This document shows positions 11,133 to 21,439 of a DNA stretch of 64,000 nt, piece by piece. The position numbers were made by a program, and so were the translations under genes. Each line of letters begins with the position of its first letter. The first letter of the stretch is position 1. The notes below the pieces were generated by a model, which saw only the letters and a program-made list of their open reading frames with translations, was not told the origin of the DNA and searched no databases. This DNA is from Rana temporaria (taxonomy: Eukaryota > Chordata > Amphibia > Anura > Ranidae), in NCBI RefSeq assembly GCF_905171775.1, contig NC_053494.1, positions 196,757,044-196,821,043 on the forward strand. Reading direction: 5' to 3'.

Positions 11133-11667
11133 TGCCGCGTACACACGATAATTTTTCGGGTTCTAAAAAATTACGTTTTTCAGGCTCTAGAAAAAACAAA
11201 GTTTTTTTCAACTTGACCATTAAAACGGCCTTGCCTACACACGATCGTGAAAAAGCAAAGCGCGGTGACATACAACACGTACGACGGCACTATTAAGGGG
11301 AAGTTCCATGCAGATGACGCCACCCTTTGGGCTGCTTTAGCTGATTTTGTGTCAGTAAAAGACGATTCGCGCTTTTCTGTCTGTTACAGCGTGATGAATG
11401 TGCTTACTCCATTACGAACGCTAGTTTTACCAGAACGAACGCTCCCGTCTCATAACTTGCTTCTGAGCATGCGCGGATTTTTCACGTCGTTAAAGCCCAC
11501 GCACGACCGACCATTTTTTACAACCTGAAAAACGAAAATTTAAAAAAAAATTTGCCCGTTTTTTAGAACCCGAAAAAATGCTCTGAAGCCCAAAAATGAT
11601 CGTTTTTAATGACATTAAAAAAAACGTAATTTTTTAGAACCCGAAAAATGATCGTGTGTACGCGGCA
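11133..11667. mobile_element. Harbinger-like MITE, TGCCGCGTACACACGAT end type
   Basis: The left end TGCCGCGTACACACGATAAT matches the right end ATGATCGTGTGTACGCGGCA in inverse. The flanks are TGA (11130-11132) and TAA (11668-11670). The ends read TTTTTCGGGTTCTAAAAAAT, so the subterminal part differs from the other TGCC copies, but the centre keeps GGTGACATACAACACGTACG. Confidence 0.78.
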
Positions 11668-11670
11668 TAA

Positions 11671-11969
11671 GATGTGAAGTCACCAGCAATCCAAAACAAA
11701 GTTCCACCCAAAATTTAACTTCCGCTTTAAGTGCTCGTGACCCCTGACATGCCACATTTGGCATGTCATTTCTTTTTTTTTTGGGGGGGGGGGGGCAGAT
11801 ACCTAGTTTTCACAGGTACCCAGCTCCCACTTCCTCTCTTGGTGCACTTTTGTGTCCCAAAAAATAATTATAGCAAAAAAGCTTTTGTAATACTTCTCTC
11901 TAAACGGGAGGCCGTAGCTCTGCTTTAACTGAAGTACCCAAATGACAAGGGCTAAGAATATGCATGCAT
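11671..11969. other. TTAA-family remnant and unassigned spacer
   Basis: CACCCAAAATTTAACTTCCGCTTTAA finishing at 11730 looks like a right end of the TTAAAGCGG family whose left part is lost or interrupted by the MITE at 11133. The remainder has a run of about 14 G near 11783-11796 and nothing else recognisable. Confidence 0.45.
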
Positions 11970-12835
11970 TATACATATTAGGGGGAATCCATAATAAAGA
12001 AGGATCTGGGGGTTTTGGTTGATCATAAGCTCAATAATAGCATGCAATGCCAAGCTGCGGTTTCCAAAGCAAGCAAAATAATTTCTTGTAGTAAGAGAGG
12101 TATGGACTCCAGAGAGAGATACAATTTTGCCCCCCTGTACAAATCATTAGTAAGACCTCATCTGGAATATGCAGTTCAGTTTTGGGCCCCAGTTCTCAAA
12201 AGGGATATCGGGGAACTGGAGAAAGTGCAGAGAAGGTCAACCAAACTAATAAGAGGTCTGGAGGAGCTCAGCTATGAGAAAAGATTAGAAGAACTGAATT
12301 TATTAACTCTTGAAAAGAGGAGAATAAGGGGGGATATGATCAACATGTACAAATATATAAAGGGGTCCATATAGTGAACTTGGTGTTGAGTTATTCACTT
12401 TAAGGTCATCACTGAGGACAAGGGGGCACTCTTTACATCTAGAGGAAAATAAATTTCATCTCCAAATAAGGAAAGGTTTCTTTACAGTAATACGGCATAC
12501 ACACGGTCGGAATTTCCGACAACAAATGTTCGATGTGAGCTTGTTGTCATTGAACTTAACTTTTCTCGGCTTGACGTAGTGTTGTACGTCACCACTTTGA
12601 CAGTCGGAATTTCCAACAACATTTGTGTGACCGTGTGTATGCAACACAAGTTTGAGCAAACAATCTGTCGAAAAAAAAATCCACGGTTTTGTTGTCGGAA
12701 TGTCCGATCGTCTGAAAATGAGGTGTGAAAATGTGCAATAGACTCCCTCCAGAGGTGGCTCTGGCCAGCTCAGTAGATTTATTTAAGAAAGGTCTGGATT
12801 CTTTCCTAAATGTACATAATATAACTGGATACTGA
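11970..12835 (+). pseudogene. C-terminal part of a CR1/L2-type LINE ORF2, broken
   Basis: The frame from about 11998 reads through DLGVLVDHKL, VRPHLEYAVQFWAP and VQRRSTKLIRGLEEL. These are hallmarks of the thumb and C-terminal region of CR1/L2 reverse transcriptases. A stop occurs at 12372-12374. Beyond it, homology resumes with LEENKFHLQIRKGFFTV. A MITE then interrupts, and the tail resumes as CNRLPPEVALASSVDLFKKG, ending near NITGY and a TGA at 12833-12835. There is no start codon, palm domain or endonuclease, so this is a dead 5'-truncated copy. Confidence 0.85.
12491..12712. mobile_element. Harbinger-like MITE inserted in LINE coding region
   Basis: Begins CGGCATACACACGGTCGG or a base or two before, and carries TTGACGTAGTGTTGTACGTC and TGTCCGATCG. 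The right end is worn. The insertion separates GGTTTCTTTACAGTAA from TGTGAAAATGTGCAATAGAC, which are adjacent in the intact LINE frame. Exact boundaries are uncertain by about ten bases. Confidence 0.65.
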
Positions 12836-12988
12836 CATTTATAGGTAAAGTTGATCCACGGAAAATCCGATTGCCTCTCTGGGAATCGGGAAGGAATTTT
12901 TTCCCCTACTGTAGAAAATTGGATCATGCTCTGCTGGGTTTTTTTGCCTTCCTCTGGATCAATTGTGGGTATAGAATTGGGTATATGG

Positions 12989-13608
12989 TAGAGCTGCACG
13001 ATTAATCGTCAAGAATCGTTATCGTGATCTTTTTCCCGTTGCGATTCTTGACACAGGGTTTCACGATCTTTGACATGAAATGAATTTTCTCTCTGCACTT
13101 TGGTATGCAAAGAATTTCCTCTCTGCTCTCAGCCAAAAGTCAAAGTCTGTGCAGCCTGCCAAGTTTTGAAACATTCTTTATCAGTGGAAAGTCTAAACTT
13201 TGTATCACATTGACTTCTGTATGTAAATTAGGAACGTTTAACCACTTAAACACCAAACCTTTTTCTGACAGCTCTTTTCAAGTTAAAATCATTATTTTGT
13301 TTTGCTAGAAAATTACTTAGAACCCGAAAACATTATATCATTTTTTAGTAGAGACCCTAGATAATAAAATGGCGGTTGTTGCAATATTTTATGTTGCACT
13401 GTATTTGCGCAGCAGTCTTTTTAAATGCATTTTTTTTGGAAAAAATTTCTTTAATGAATAAAAAAAAAAAAAAGGCCAGTAAAGTTAGCCCATTTTTTTT
13501 GTATAAATGTAAAAGATTTAACGCCGTGAGAATCGTGAGAGAATCGTGATCTTCATTCTAAGCAAAAAAAAACGTGATTCTCATTTTGGCCAGAATCGTG
13601 CAGCTCTA
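12989..13608. mobile_element. hAT-like element (TAGAGCTGCACGAT ends) inside the LINE
   Basis: Ends TAGAGCTGCACGATTAATCG and CGTGCAGCTCTA are inverted. The flanks GTATATGG (12981-12988) and GCATATGG (13609-13616) match at 7 of 8 bases. The minus-strand LINE copy near 63872-63885 reads ACAATCCCATATACCC, the uninterrupted site, which confirms the insertion. Inside, 13238-13520 resembles the left half of the TTAACCACTT family at 17262 and 21896. Confidence 0.87.
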
Positions 13609-13749
13609 GCATATGGGATTGTATTATTGATTTTTTTTTTTTTATGGTTGAACTGGATGGACTCTTTTTTCAACCTGACTAACTATGTAACTATGTAAGG
13701 CACTCTTATAATCAGAGTCACCAGTCTCATACATTCTGTCTTAGTAAGA

Positions 13750-14679
13750 TTAACCACTTCAGGACCGCCGCATGTACATATACGTCGGCAGAATGGCACG
13801 TACAGGCTCATTGGCGTACATGTACGTCCCTGCCTAGAAGTGGGTCGGGGGTCCGATCACGACCCCCCGGTATATGCGGCGGTTCCCGTGGCTTCAGGAG
13901 CGATCCGGGATGAGGGCGCGGCTATTCGTTTCTAGCCGCCCCCTCGCGATCGCTCCCCGGAGCTGAAGAACGGGGAGAGCCGTATGTAAAAACGGCTTTC
14001 CCGTGCTTCACTGTGGCGGCTGCATCGATCGAGTGATCCCTTTTATAGGGAGACTCGATTGATGACATCAGACCTACAGCCACACCCCCTACAGTTGTAA
14101 ACACACACTAGGTGAACCCTAACTCCTACAGCGCCCCCTGTGGTTAACTCCCAAACTGCAACTGTCATTTTCACAATAAACAATGCAATTTAAATGCATT
14201 TTTTGCTGTGAAAATGACAATGGTCCCCAAAATTTGTCAAAATTGTCCGAAGTGTCCGCCATAATGTCACAGTCACGAAAAAAAAGATCGCCGCCGTTAG
14301 TAGTAAAAAAAAATAAAAAAAATAAAACTAACCCCTATTTTGTAAACGCTATAAATTTTGCGCAAAACCAATCGATAAACGCTTATTGCGATTTTTTTTT
14401 ACCAAAAATAGATAGAAGAATACGTATCGGCCTAAACTGAGGAAAAAAAAAATTATATATGTTTTTGGGGGATATTTATTATAACAAAAAGTAAATCACT
14501 GCAGAGGTGATCAAATACCACCAAAAGAAAGCTCTATTCGTGGGGAAAAAAGGACGCCAATTTTGTTTGGGAGCCACATCGCACGACCGCGCAATTCTCT
14601 GTTAAAGCGACGCAGTGCCGAATTGTAAAAAACCCTTGGGTCATTTAGCAGCATATTGGTCCGGTCCTTAAGTGGTTAA
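13750..14679 (+). mobile_element. TTAACCACTT-family element, complete
   Basis: Starts TTAACCACTTCAGGACCG and ends CGGTCCTTAAGTGGTTAA, with TTAA at both ends. It contains ACGTCGGCAGAATGGCACGT near the left end. The right third has the CAATCGATAAACGCTTATTG block and the GAGGTGATCAAATACCACCA ... AAAGCGACGCAGTGC block. The element at 50794-51759 is the same family in opposite orientation. No coding capacity. Confidence 0.85.
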
Positions 14680-14779
14680 TAAAACTTTTTTTTCTAAAGT
14701 CTCACATCTCCTGCTGCAGAACTTTGAAAAATGTCTGCAATCCTGCCAACAATTGACATCTTATTGCGGGAGTCCATTA

Positions 14780-15038
14780 GGCTCCATTTGCACAGGCGCT
14801 TTGCCATGCTGCGAATTCTAGCGGTAAGACTCGTCTTCTGATTCTTGGGGCTGAGATTGACAGCTGTGTACAGATAGCAGCGCAATGATAGGCTGTTGGA
14901 CGCTGCATCTCTTTATGCCTCTTCACACGGCCAGCGATCACCTTTGTGGGCGTCCAGCTGTCAATCCCAGCCACCGGAATCAGGCGACTCTTGCCGCTGG
15001 GATTCGCAGCATGGCAAAACGCCCGTGCAAATGGAGCC
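14780..15038. mobile_element. Short Harbinger-like MITE with TTA duplication
   Basis: Ends GGCTCCATTTGCACAGGCG and CGCCCGTGCAAATGGAGCC are inverted. TTA flanks both sides (14777-14779 and 15039-15041). The arms continue inward with TTTGCCATGCTGCGAAT and ATTCGCAGCATGGCAAA. Length is 259 bp and it is non-coding. Confidence 0.85.
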
Positions 15039-15041
15039 TTA

Positions 15042-15654
15042 GAGATGAAAGGAGCCAGTCGGTGATTCAACCAGCCAGCATAATGATCTGTAACCAAATT
15101 ATCAATTTTGGATTGACAGTCCCTTTAATTCCCCATCAGCATGTCTGAGAGTTTCTGTAGACAGGACATCAATCCTTTTAAGACGAGCACTTTGTTCCAC
15201 CACCGCTGTTCTTTCCTCTCATTAAATAGATTATTCTGCCGTCATTAGTCAAACACAACATCAAAGTAAAACTGTGTTTATTCAACACTCTGCCAAAGAT
15301 TCTATCACAAAATAAAGAACCTGCTTCTCACTTGAGGTAATTATTGTGCGTTAATTTCGGATATAATGGCTCCTGGAGAGCTAAAGCTTTCCCTTATAAG
15401 CAAATAAAACTAGGATACAGTCAGGACTTTGTACGCTGTGATATTTTTCATTGGAATCGACTCTGATCAAAGCACGGCATGCTAAACCTGTCTTTGCACC
15501 CGGAAAAGGGAACAACGGGGAATCCACCAAACCTTTCCAACCCATCTAATTGGGACTGTGTTCGGTTTTCACATTTTATTACATAATTCCACGCTTAAGA
15601 ATAAAAGCAGACTGGCTCTGCAACTCTCTTCTTTTCAATTTGTAACTGATATGT
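15042..15654. other. Repeat-free stretch, possible host noncoding DNA
   Basis: About 600 bases with no repeat ends, tandem units or coding frame. Base composition is even, and it contains AT-rich motifs such as GAGGTAATTATTGTGCGTTAATT. It is one of four stretches in the window that look unlike the surrounding transposons. Function is not shown by the sequence. Confidence 0.35.
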
Positions 15655-15740
15655 TACCGTATTTGCCGGCGTATAAGACGACCCCCTAATTTTCCAGCTA
15701 AAATGTTGGTTTTGGGATATACTCACTGTATAAGACGACC

Positions 15741-16179
15741 CCTCACTGTGCCATTATACATGCCTCACTGTGCCATCTATACATGCCTCACTGTGCCATT
15801 ATACATGCCTCACTATGCCATCTATACATGCCTCACTGTGCCATCTATACATGCCTGACTGTGCCATCTATACATGCCTCACTGTGCCATTATACATGCA
15901 TCACTGTGCCATCTATACTTGCCTCACTGTGTCATTATACATGCCTCACTGTGCCATCTATACATGCCTCACTGTGCCATTATACATGCCTCACTGTGCC
16001 ATTATACATGCCTCACTGTGCCATTATACATGCCTCACTGTGCCATCTATACATGCCTCACTGTGCCATCTATACATGCCTCACTGTGCCATCTATACAT
16101 GCCTCAATGTGCCATATATACATGCCTCACTGTGCCTTCTATACATGCCTCACTGTGCCATCTATACATGCCTCACTGT
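15741..16179 (+). repeat. Minisatellite, 22/23-bp unit (CCTCACTGTGCCAT core)
   Basis: About 19 tandem units, each CCTCACTGTGCCAT followed by TATACATG or CTATACATG. The unit continues after the nested hAT at 16536-16575, so the array originally ran further. The three long overlapping open frames here are only read-through of the repeat. Confidence 0.93.
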
Positions 16180-16535
16180 TAGGGTGACCACATTTCCAAA
16201 CTACAATTCAGGGACACCCCCCCTTCCCAAAAATCAGCTTGTGCTGTAACGAATCACAGCACAGTCATTGGACACAAGAGGCAGGATTTATGATTTCTCC
16301 AATCACAAGCAGGAGGCGGGATTGTGCTCCTCCAGGCATCCCTGGCCAGGATAAGTAATGTCAGTGAGTAAAGTGGTGATGATGTGGCAGCCTTTGTTGG
16401 GGCCATCAGATCGGGGGGGGGGGGGCTGTGTCAGTTTTATTCCGGGACACTGTATTGTCCTGGCATAAAGGTACCCGGGACAGACCTGCAAAATGCGGGA
16501 CTGTCCCGGGCAATCCGGGACACGTGGTCACCCTA
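16180..16535. mobile_element. hAT-like element (TAGGGTGACCAC ends) in minisatellite
   Basis: Ends TAGGGTGACCACATTTCC and GGACACGTGGTCACCCTA are inverted. The flanks CTCACTGT (16172-16179) and CTCACTTT (16536-16543) match at 7 of 8 and both derive from the minisatellite unit, so the empty site is visible in every neighbouring unit. It includes a G-run at 16412-16423. Non-coding. Confidence 0.88.
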
Positions 16536-16620
16536 CTCACTTTCCCATCTATACATGCCTCACTGTGCCATTTCATTCCCTGCCTCGAGGATCTCTCCAC
16601 CTTCTCCTGTTTGCAGAGTC

Positions 16621-16892
16621 AGTCAGTCAGACGGCGGCCATCCATTTTTCAAAAGCCGCGCCTCCTCCTCAGGCTGTTCCGTGATAGGCGGAACACAAAT
16701 TTTCCCAGCAGAGCCTCTGTTCAGTGTTCCGCCTATCATGGATGTCCTCTCGTCCGAGGATGAGAAGGCATCCGTGATAGGCGGAGCACTGAACAGAGGC
16801 TCTACTGGGAAAATTAGTGTTCCGCCTATCACGGAACAGTCAGAGGAGGATGCGCGGCTTTTGAATAATGGATGCCCGCCATCTGACTGACT
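16621..16892. repeat. Imperfect palindrome, ~270 bp
   Basis: Arms include GTTCCGTGATAGGCGGAACA near 16676 against TGTTCCGCCTATCACGGAAC near 16820, and GAGCCTCTGTTCAGTG against CACTGAACAGAGGCTC. Short GTCA/GACT runs flank it on both sides. It lies in the right part of the TA-flanked element and could fold as a long hairpin. Confidence 0.8.
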
Positions 16893-17107
16893 GACTGACA
16901 GACAGGTACCCGGCGTATAAGGTGACCCCCGACTTTTGGGGCATGATTTTAGATGAAAAAAGTTGTCTTATACGCCGGAAAATACGGTATATCATTTGTA
17001 TGACGTTTTTTTACTAAGAAACATTTGAAGGCAGGGTAGGGTGATAGGGTGGTCATCATGTTCTCCATGTTTCCCAGCTCATTGGGCGCCAAGCGAAGGT
17101 CACATCC

Positions 17108-17261
17108 ATAGGTGTGCACAGGGGGTGTGCCGGGTGTGCCTGAGCACACCCCAATGACCCTGTGCAGCGCAGATTCCCCCTGCTGATATTTCACCAAAGC
17201 TTCTAAAAAATTTAAAAAAATAATAAAAAATATAAATAAAATTGTTAAAAATAATACAATA
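17108..17261. repeat. Truncated repeat starting TAGGTGTGCACAGGGGGTGTG
   Basis: TAGGTGTGCACAGGGGG followed by GTGTGCCTGAGCACACCCC resembles a common frog dispersed repeat. Its right part is cut off where the TTAACCACTT-family element begins at 17262. No matching right end was found. Confidence 0.4.
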
Positions 17262-18250
17262 TTAACCACTTCCATACCACGCCTATTCTGGCACTAATCT
17301 CCTTTATGTAAAAATCATATTTTTTATACTAGAAAATTACTCAGAACCCCCAAACATTATATATATTTTTTTTAGCAGACACTCTAGGGAATGAAGTGGC
17401 GATCATTGCAACTTTTTATCTCGCACGGTATTTGTGCAATCATTTTTCAAACACCTTTTTTTTTGGAAAAAAAAACTGTTTCATGAATTAAAAAATAACA
17501 AAATGGTAAAGTTAGCCCAATTTTTTTGTATAATGTGAAAGATGATATTACGCCGAGTAAATAGATACCTAACTTGTCATGCTTTAAAATTGCGCCAACT
17601 CACGGAATGGCGCCAAACTTCGGTACTTAAAAATCTCCATAGGCGACATTTAATTTGTTTTTACAGGTTACCAGTTTAGAGTTACAGAGAAGTTCTAGTG
17701 CTAGAATTATTGCTCTTGTGCTAACGCACATGGCAATACCTCACATGTGTGGTTTGAACTGCGTTTACATATGTGGGCGGCCAGGAAGGGACATGTGCGT
17801 TCGCTTCTGAGCGCGAGCTACTGGGGACAGGGGCGTTCTAATGTTTTTTTGTTTTTTTTACTTATTTTTTTTTGCACTTTTATTCCTATTACAAGGAATG
17901 CAAACATCCCTTGTAATAGGAATAGTGTGTGACAGGTCCTCTTTATGGAGAGACGCGGGGTCAATAGGACCCCACATCTCTCCTCCAGGCTGGAAAGCAT
18001 GAGATCGGGAAAAAATTCACAGATCTCATGCTTTCAGCCACGATTGTGGCTTTGTTTATTTCTGGGAACCCGGGCGTGACGTCATAACATCGTGCCCGGG
18101 CCTCCGATGGTCATAGAGATGACCAGTGACCAAATCTCTATGCTCTTTGTTTGGCGGCAGCCGATTTGTTCTCCGGGCCTCAGATGGCACGGGGGAGCCC
18201 TTACTAGAGGGTGCCTGTAGGTACATGCTTACAGTGCCTACACAGGAGGT
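17262..18250 (+). mobile_element. TTAACCACTT-family element, left end only
   Basis: Starts TTAACCACTTCCATACC. The segment to about 17560 matches 13238-13520 and 21896-22660 (GAAAATTACTCAGAACCCCC, GCAATCATTTTTCAAA, AAAGTTAGCCCA). The part after 17575 carries GCGCCAACTCACGGAATGGC. No TTAA right end is present before the sequence changes near 18250. Confidence 0.6.
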
Positions 18251-18289
18251 AACACGATTCACACTTTCAACAGTGCATAGCAGCTATGA

Positions 18290-18415
18290 ATAAGCACGGC
18301 TGAAAGTGTGAAACGCGTCAGCTCCAGTGTTCCGCTGTTTGCTGTGGCTTGTATTTTTGGATTATCATATTTTCTACAATAAAGGCATTTGTTTTGAGTG
18401 CGACTGTCCAGAACC
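18290..18415 (+). repeat. GAAACGCGT-type dispersed repeat
   Basis: GTGTGAAACGCGTCAGCTCC followed by an AATAAAGGCATTTG and GAGTGCGACTGTCC. It resembles frog repeats with a GAAACGCGT core and shares motifs with 1-120. Edges not defined. Confidence 0.45.
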
Positions 18416-18813
18416 TTCCCTTACATAAGGCAGCTTTGGCAGCTGTAAGAACAGACCGTGGCCACGGGATGCAGTGAGAGAAGAACACAAGCCAGGGATA
18501 ATTATTCACCCCCCTACCTTCTCCCCAGCAGCTGATTGGGCACTCACTCCTTTTCTAGAGGCAGAGCCTACCGCTAGGATCGCATTTTGATTGGCTGACA
18601 ATGGAGCAGGGGGTTGTGGCTAACCTCGGAAGTGAAGACACCCAGAGAGCAATACCAGGGATATACGTTTTTAACAGACAGAAAAGTCTGTGGAGTCCGG
18701 ACTAATGTTCAGTGCCCGGTTATCATAGCACATTACACTACGGGTCATACACCCCGACATCAGGAGAGTCTCCTCTGCCATAAGGAATGAGGGGAGGGAC
18801 AGGGAGGAAGAAG

Positions 18814-18996
18814 CAGTGGTCATCAACCCTGTCCTCGGGGCCCACTAACAGGCCAGGTTTTATGTATTACCTTGGGGAGATGCAGACTAGATTACCACAA
18901 TCACTGAGCAGCAAATGATATCACCTGTGATGCATTTCAGTAATCTTGCAAACCTGGCATGTTAGTGGGCCCTGAGGACAGGGTTGATGACCACTG
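18814..18996. mobile_element. Short hAT-like MITE (CAGTGGTCATCAACCCTG)
   Basis: The arms are inverted over about 36 bases: CAGTGGTCATCAACCCTG at the left and CAGGGTTGATGACCACTG at the right. The 8-bp flanks GGAAGAAG and GTATAAAG agree at only 5 positions, so the duplication is worn or absent. Length 183 bp, non-coding. Confidence 0.78.
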
Positions 18997-19013
18997 GTAT
19001 AAAGGATTGTGGG

Positions 19014-19935
19014 AATGAGGATGATAAATGATTATGGATTATGGATAGAGGCTGGTGGAGGAATGAGGATGATGATGAAGAGGGGGGGGGGGTAAAGATG
19101 GATCACGCAGGGATAATGGAGGGATGACTGAGGAAAGAGCACAAAGAGAATACAAGGATAAGGATGATGGCTGGGTTACAAAATCAGAGAGGGACGAGGA
19201 TGATTGTAGAGAGGGGTGAGGATGATGGAGTTACATTGTGGAGAGGGACGAGGATGATTGTGGAGAGGGACGAGGATGATTGTGGAGAGGGACGAGGATG
19301 ATTGTGGAGAGGGACGAGGATGATTGTGGAGAGGGACGAGGATGATTGTGGAGAGGGACGAGGATGATTGTGGAGAGGGACGAGGATGATTGTGGAGAGG
19401 GGTGAGGATGATTGTGGAGAGGGATGAGGATGATTGTGGAGAGGGATGAGGATGATTGTGGAGAGGGGTGAGGATGATTGTGGAGAGGGGTAAGGATGAT
19501 TGTGGAGAGGGATGAGGATGATTGTGGAGAGGGATGAGGATGATTGTGGAGAGGGGTGAGGATGATTGTAGAGAGGGATGAGGATGATTGTGGAGAGGGA
19601 TGAGGATGATTCTGGAGAGGGATGAGGATGATGGAGTTACATTGTGGAGAGGGATGATTCTGGAGAGGGATGAGGATGAATCTGGAGAGAGATGAGGATG
19701 ATGGTGTTACATTGTGAAGGGGGGTGAGGATGAATTTGGAGAGGGATGAGGATGATGGCGTTACATTGTGGAGGGGATGAGGATGAATCTGGAGGGGGAT
19801 GAGGATGATGGCGTTACATTGTGGAGGGGATGAGGGTGAATCTGGAGGGGGATGAGGATGATGGTGTTACATTGTGAAGGGGGGTGTGGATGAATTTGGA
19901 GAGGGATGAGGATGATGGTGTTACATTGTGAAGTC
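19014..19935 (+). repeat. Minisatellite, 22-bp unit with 53-54-bp higher-order part
   Basis: From about 19244 to 19640 the unit is 22 bp (GAGGATGATTGTGGAGAGGG core). From about 19640 to 19935 the array changes to 53-54-bp units marked by GTTACATTGTG at 19706, 19760, 19813, 19866 and 19920. The first 200 bases are a looser version. No flanking transposon ends were found. Confidence 0.92.
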
Positions 19936-20097
19936 CTGAAGAGAAATGAACACATCTGCGAATCAGATGCGTGTCCATAGAAGATAATGGGCCTGAATTC
20001 GCACCTGAGCCGCACCGCAATGCCTAGAAAACTTTTTTCCGGCAATGCGCAGTGCGAATGCATCGCACATATGTGAACCAGCCTCATTGAAATCAAT

Positions 20098-20820
20098 GGG
20101 CCAGATTCACATACAATTGCGGTGGCGTAACGTATCCCATTTACGTTACACCGCCGCAAGTTTTAAGCGCAAGTGCTTGATTCACAAAGCACTTGCCTGT
20201 AAACTTGCGGCGGTGTAGCGTAAATCCGTCCGGCGCAAGCCCGCCTAATTCAAATGGGGCGTGTATCATTTAAATTAGGCGCGTTCCCGCGCCGAACGTA
20301 CTGCGCATGCTCCGTTTTGAAATTTCCCCACCGTGCTTTGCGCGAAATGACGTCGCACCAACGTAATCGTTTGAACGGCGACGTGCGTTACGTCCTTTCC
20401 TATTCAGGGACGACTCACGCAAAAAAAAAAAAAAATTAAAATTTGACGCAGGAACGACGGCCATACTTTAACATGGGCAGTCTAAATATAAGCCACTAAA
20501 TAGCAGCTGTAACTCTACGCCGGGAAAAGCCGACTAGCGACGACGTAAGAGAATGCGACGAATGCGCGTACCTTCGTGGATCGCCGTAAACAGCTAATTA
20601 GCATACCCGACGCGGAAAACGACGCAAACTCCACCCAGCGGGCGCCAAAGTATTACACCTACGATCCGAAGGCGTACGAAGCCGTACGCCTGTCGGATCG
20701 AAGGCAGAAGCTGTCGTATCTTGGTTTGAGAATTCAAACTAAAGATACGACGCGGCAAATTTTAAAGTACGCCGGAGTATCAGCAGATACTCCGGCGTAC
20801 TTTTTCTGTGAATCTGGCCC
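20098..20820. mobile_element. Harbinger-like element, GGGCCAGATTCA type, exact AAT duplication
   Basis: Starts GGGCCAGATTCACATAC and ends CTGTGAATCTGGCCC. AAT flanks both sides (20095-20097, 20821-20823). It is nearly identical to 21955-22550 except for about 125 extra bases around 20335-20462. The insertion splits another repeat with CACATATGTGAACCAGCC on one side and CATAGGTGTGAACCCGGCC on the other. Confidence 0.88.
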
Positions 20821-20823
20821 AAT

Positions 20824-21436
20824 GTATTTTATAATGTTATGCAAGTTTAGGCTGCAACCAATTCGCATAGGTGTGAACCCGGCCTCAAAGAAAAAGTCCA
20901 TTGGAGTATGGATAATATAAGATGACGCACATATTACTTTGCAGTTTCAGGAACTTGGCCTTTTCTGAGAACACAGCATGATTAATACATTCATATAAAC
21001 GGTAAATGTTAGTTTGTATGAATAAAAAAGTGATTTCTGAGCAATTTCAGTCATTGTTTCAGTCTAACGAAGACAAATCCACTCTCATCTGGCCATTATT
21101 TGTCAAGCGCCATCTTCACAAAAAGCAAATTAGTCTTCAAAATGTTACTTGGCAATCTCATTCAAGGACACGGAATAAATAAAATAGAATGTCGCAAAAC
21201 TGCAGCAATGCTTTTACTTTGTTGGTTGAAAGCAAAGCAGGCCCACCGATATACTTCCTCAGATGTCTGTTTTCCTGTATTCCTATCTATGGGCGCTGCT
21301 GTGCTGTCACTTTGTGACACTTCAAATAAAGTTTTAAAAAAAAGAAGGGAACAACGTGAAACACACGTCACACTGCCCCCTCTCTGCAGCTGACTGCAAG
21401 TAAAAACTGACAGCCGCCACATGCTAAAGCGAAGAC
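20824..21436. other. Repeat half-end, then unassigned sequence
   Basis: Bases 20824-20884 are the right half of the element split by the Harbinger-like insertion. The rest, about 550 bases, has no recognised repeat and no convincing coding frame, though it ends in a repeat-like patch near 21330-21400 (ACGTGAAACACACGTCAC). Confidence 0.4.
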
Positions 21437-21439
21437 ACA

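Larger units (their letters stand above)
11970..13697 (+). mobile_element. CR1/L2-type LINE 3' end, interrupted by two insertions
   Basis: The element is 5'-truncated. It starts inside the RT C-terminal region and runs to a 3' end with GGTTGAACTGGATGGACTC and AACTATGTAACTATG. The same 3' end occurs on the minus strand at 63784-64000, which gives an uninterrupted reference. Insertions at about 12491-12712 (Harbinger-like) and 12989-13608 (hAT-like) break the copy. Confidence 0.85.
15657..16987. mobile_element. TA-flanked DNA element (CCGTATTTGCCGGCGTATAAG)
   Basis: Left end CCGTATTTGCCGGCGTATAA and right end TTATACGCCGGAAAATACGG are inverted and flanked by TA (15655-15656 and 16988-16989). 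Inside lie a 22/23-bp minisatellite, a hAT inserted in that minisatellite, and a palindrome. The related but distinct element at 62647-63139 also has a TA duplication, proven there by an empty site. Superfamily is not assigned. Confidence 0.78.

Noticed and set aside
15741..16179. CRISPR-like regular spacing
   Set aside because: The repeats are directly tandem with no unique spacers, and the context is eukaryotic transposon DNA.
15770..16249. Long overlapping open frames (159, 134 and 102 codons) rich in MPHCAIYTCL
   Set aside because: They are read-through of the 22/23-bp minisatellite in all three frames; equal openness of each frame and periodic peptides rule out a gene.
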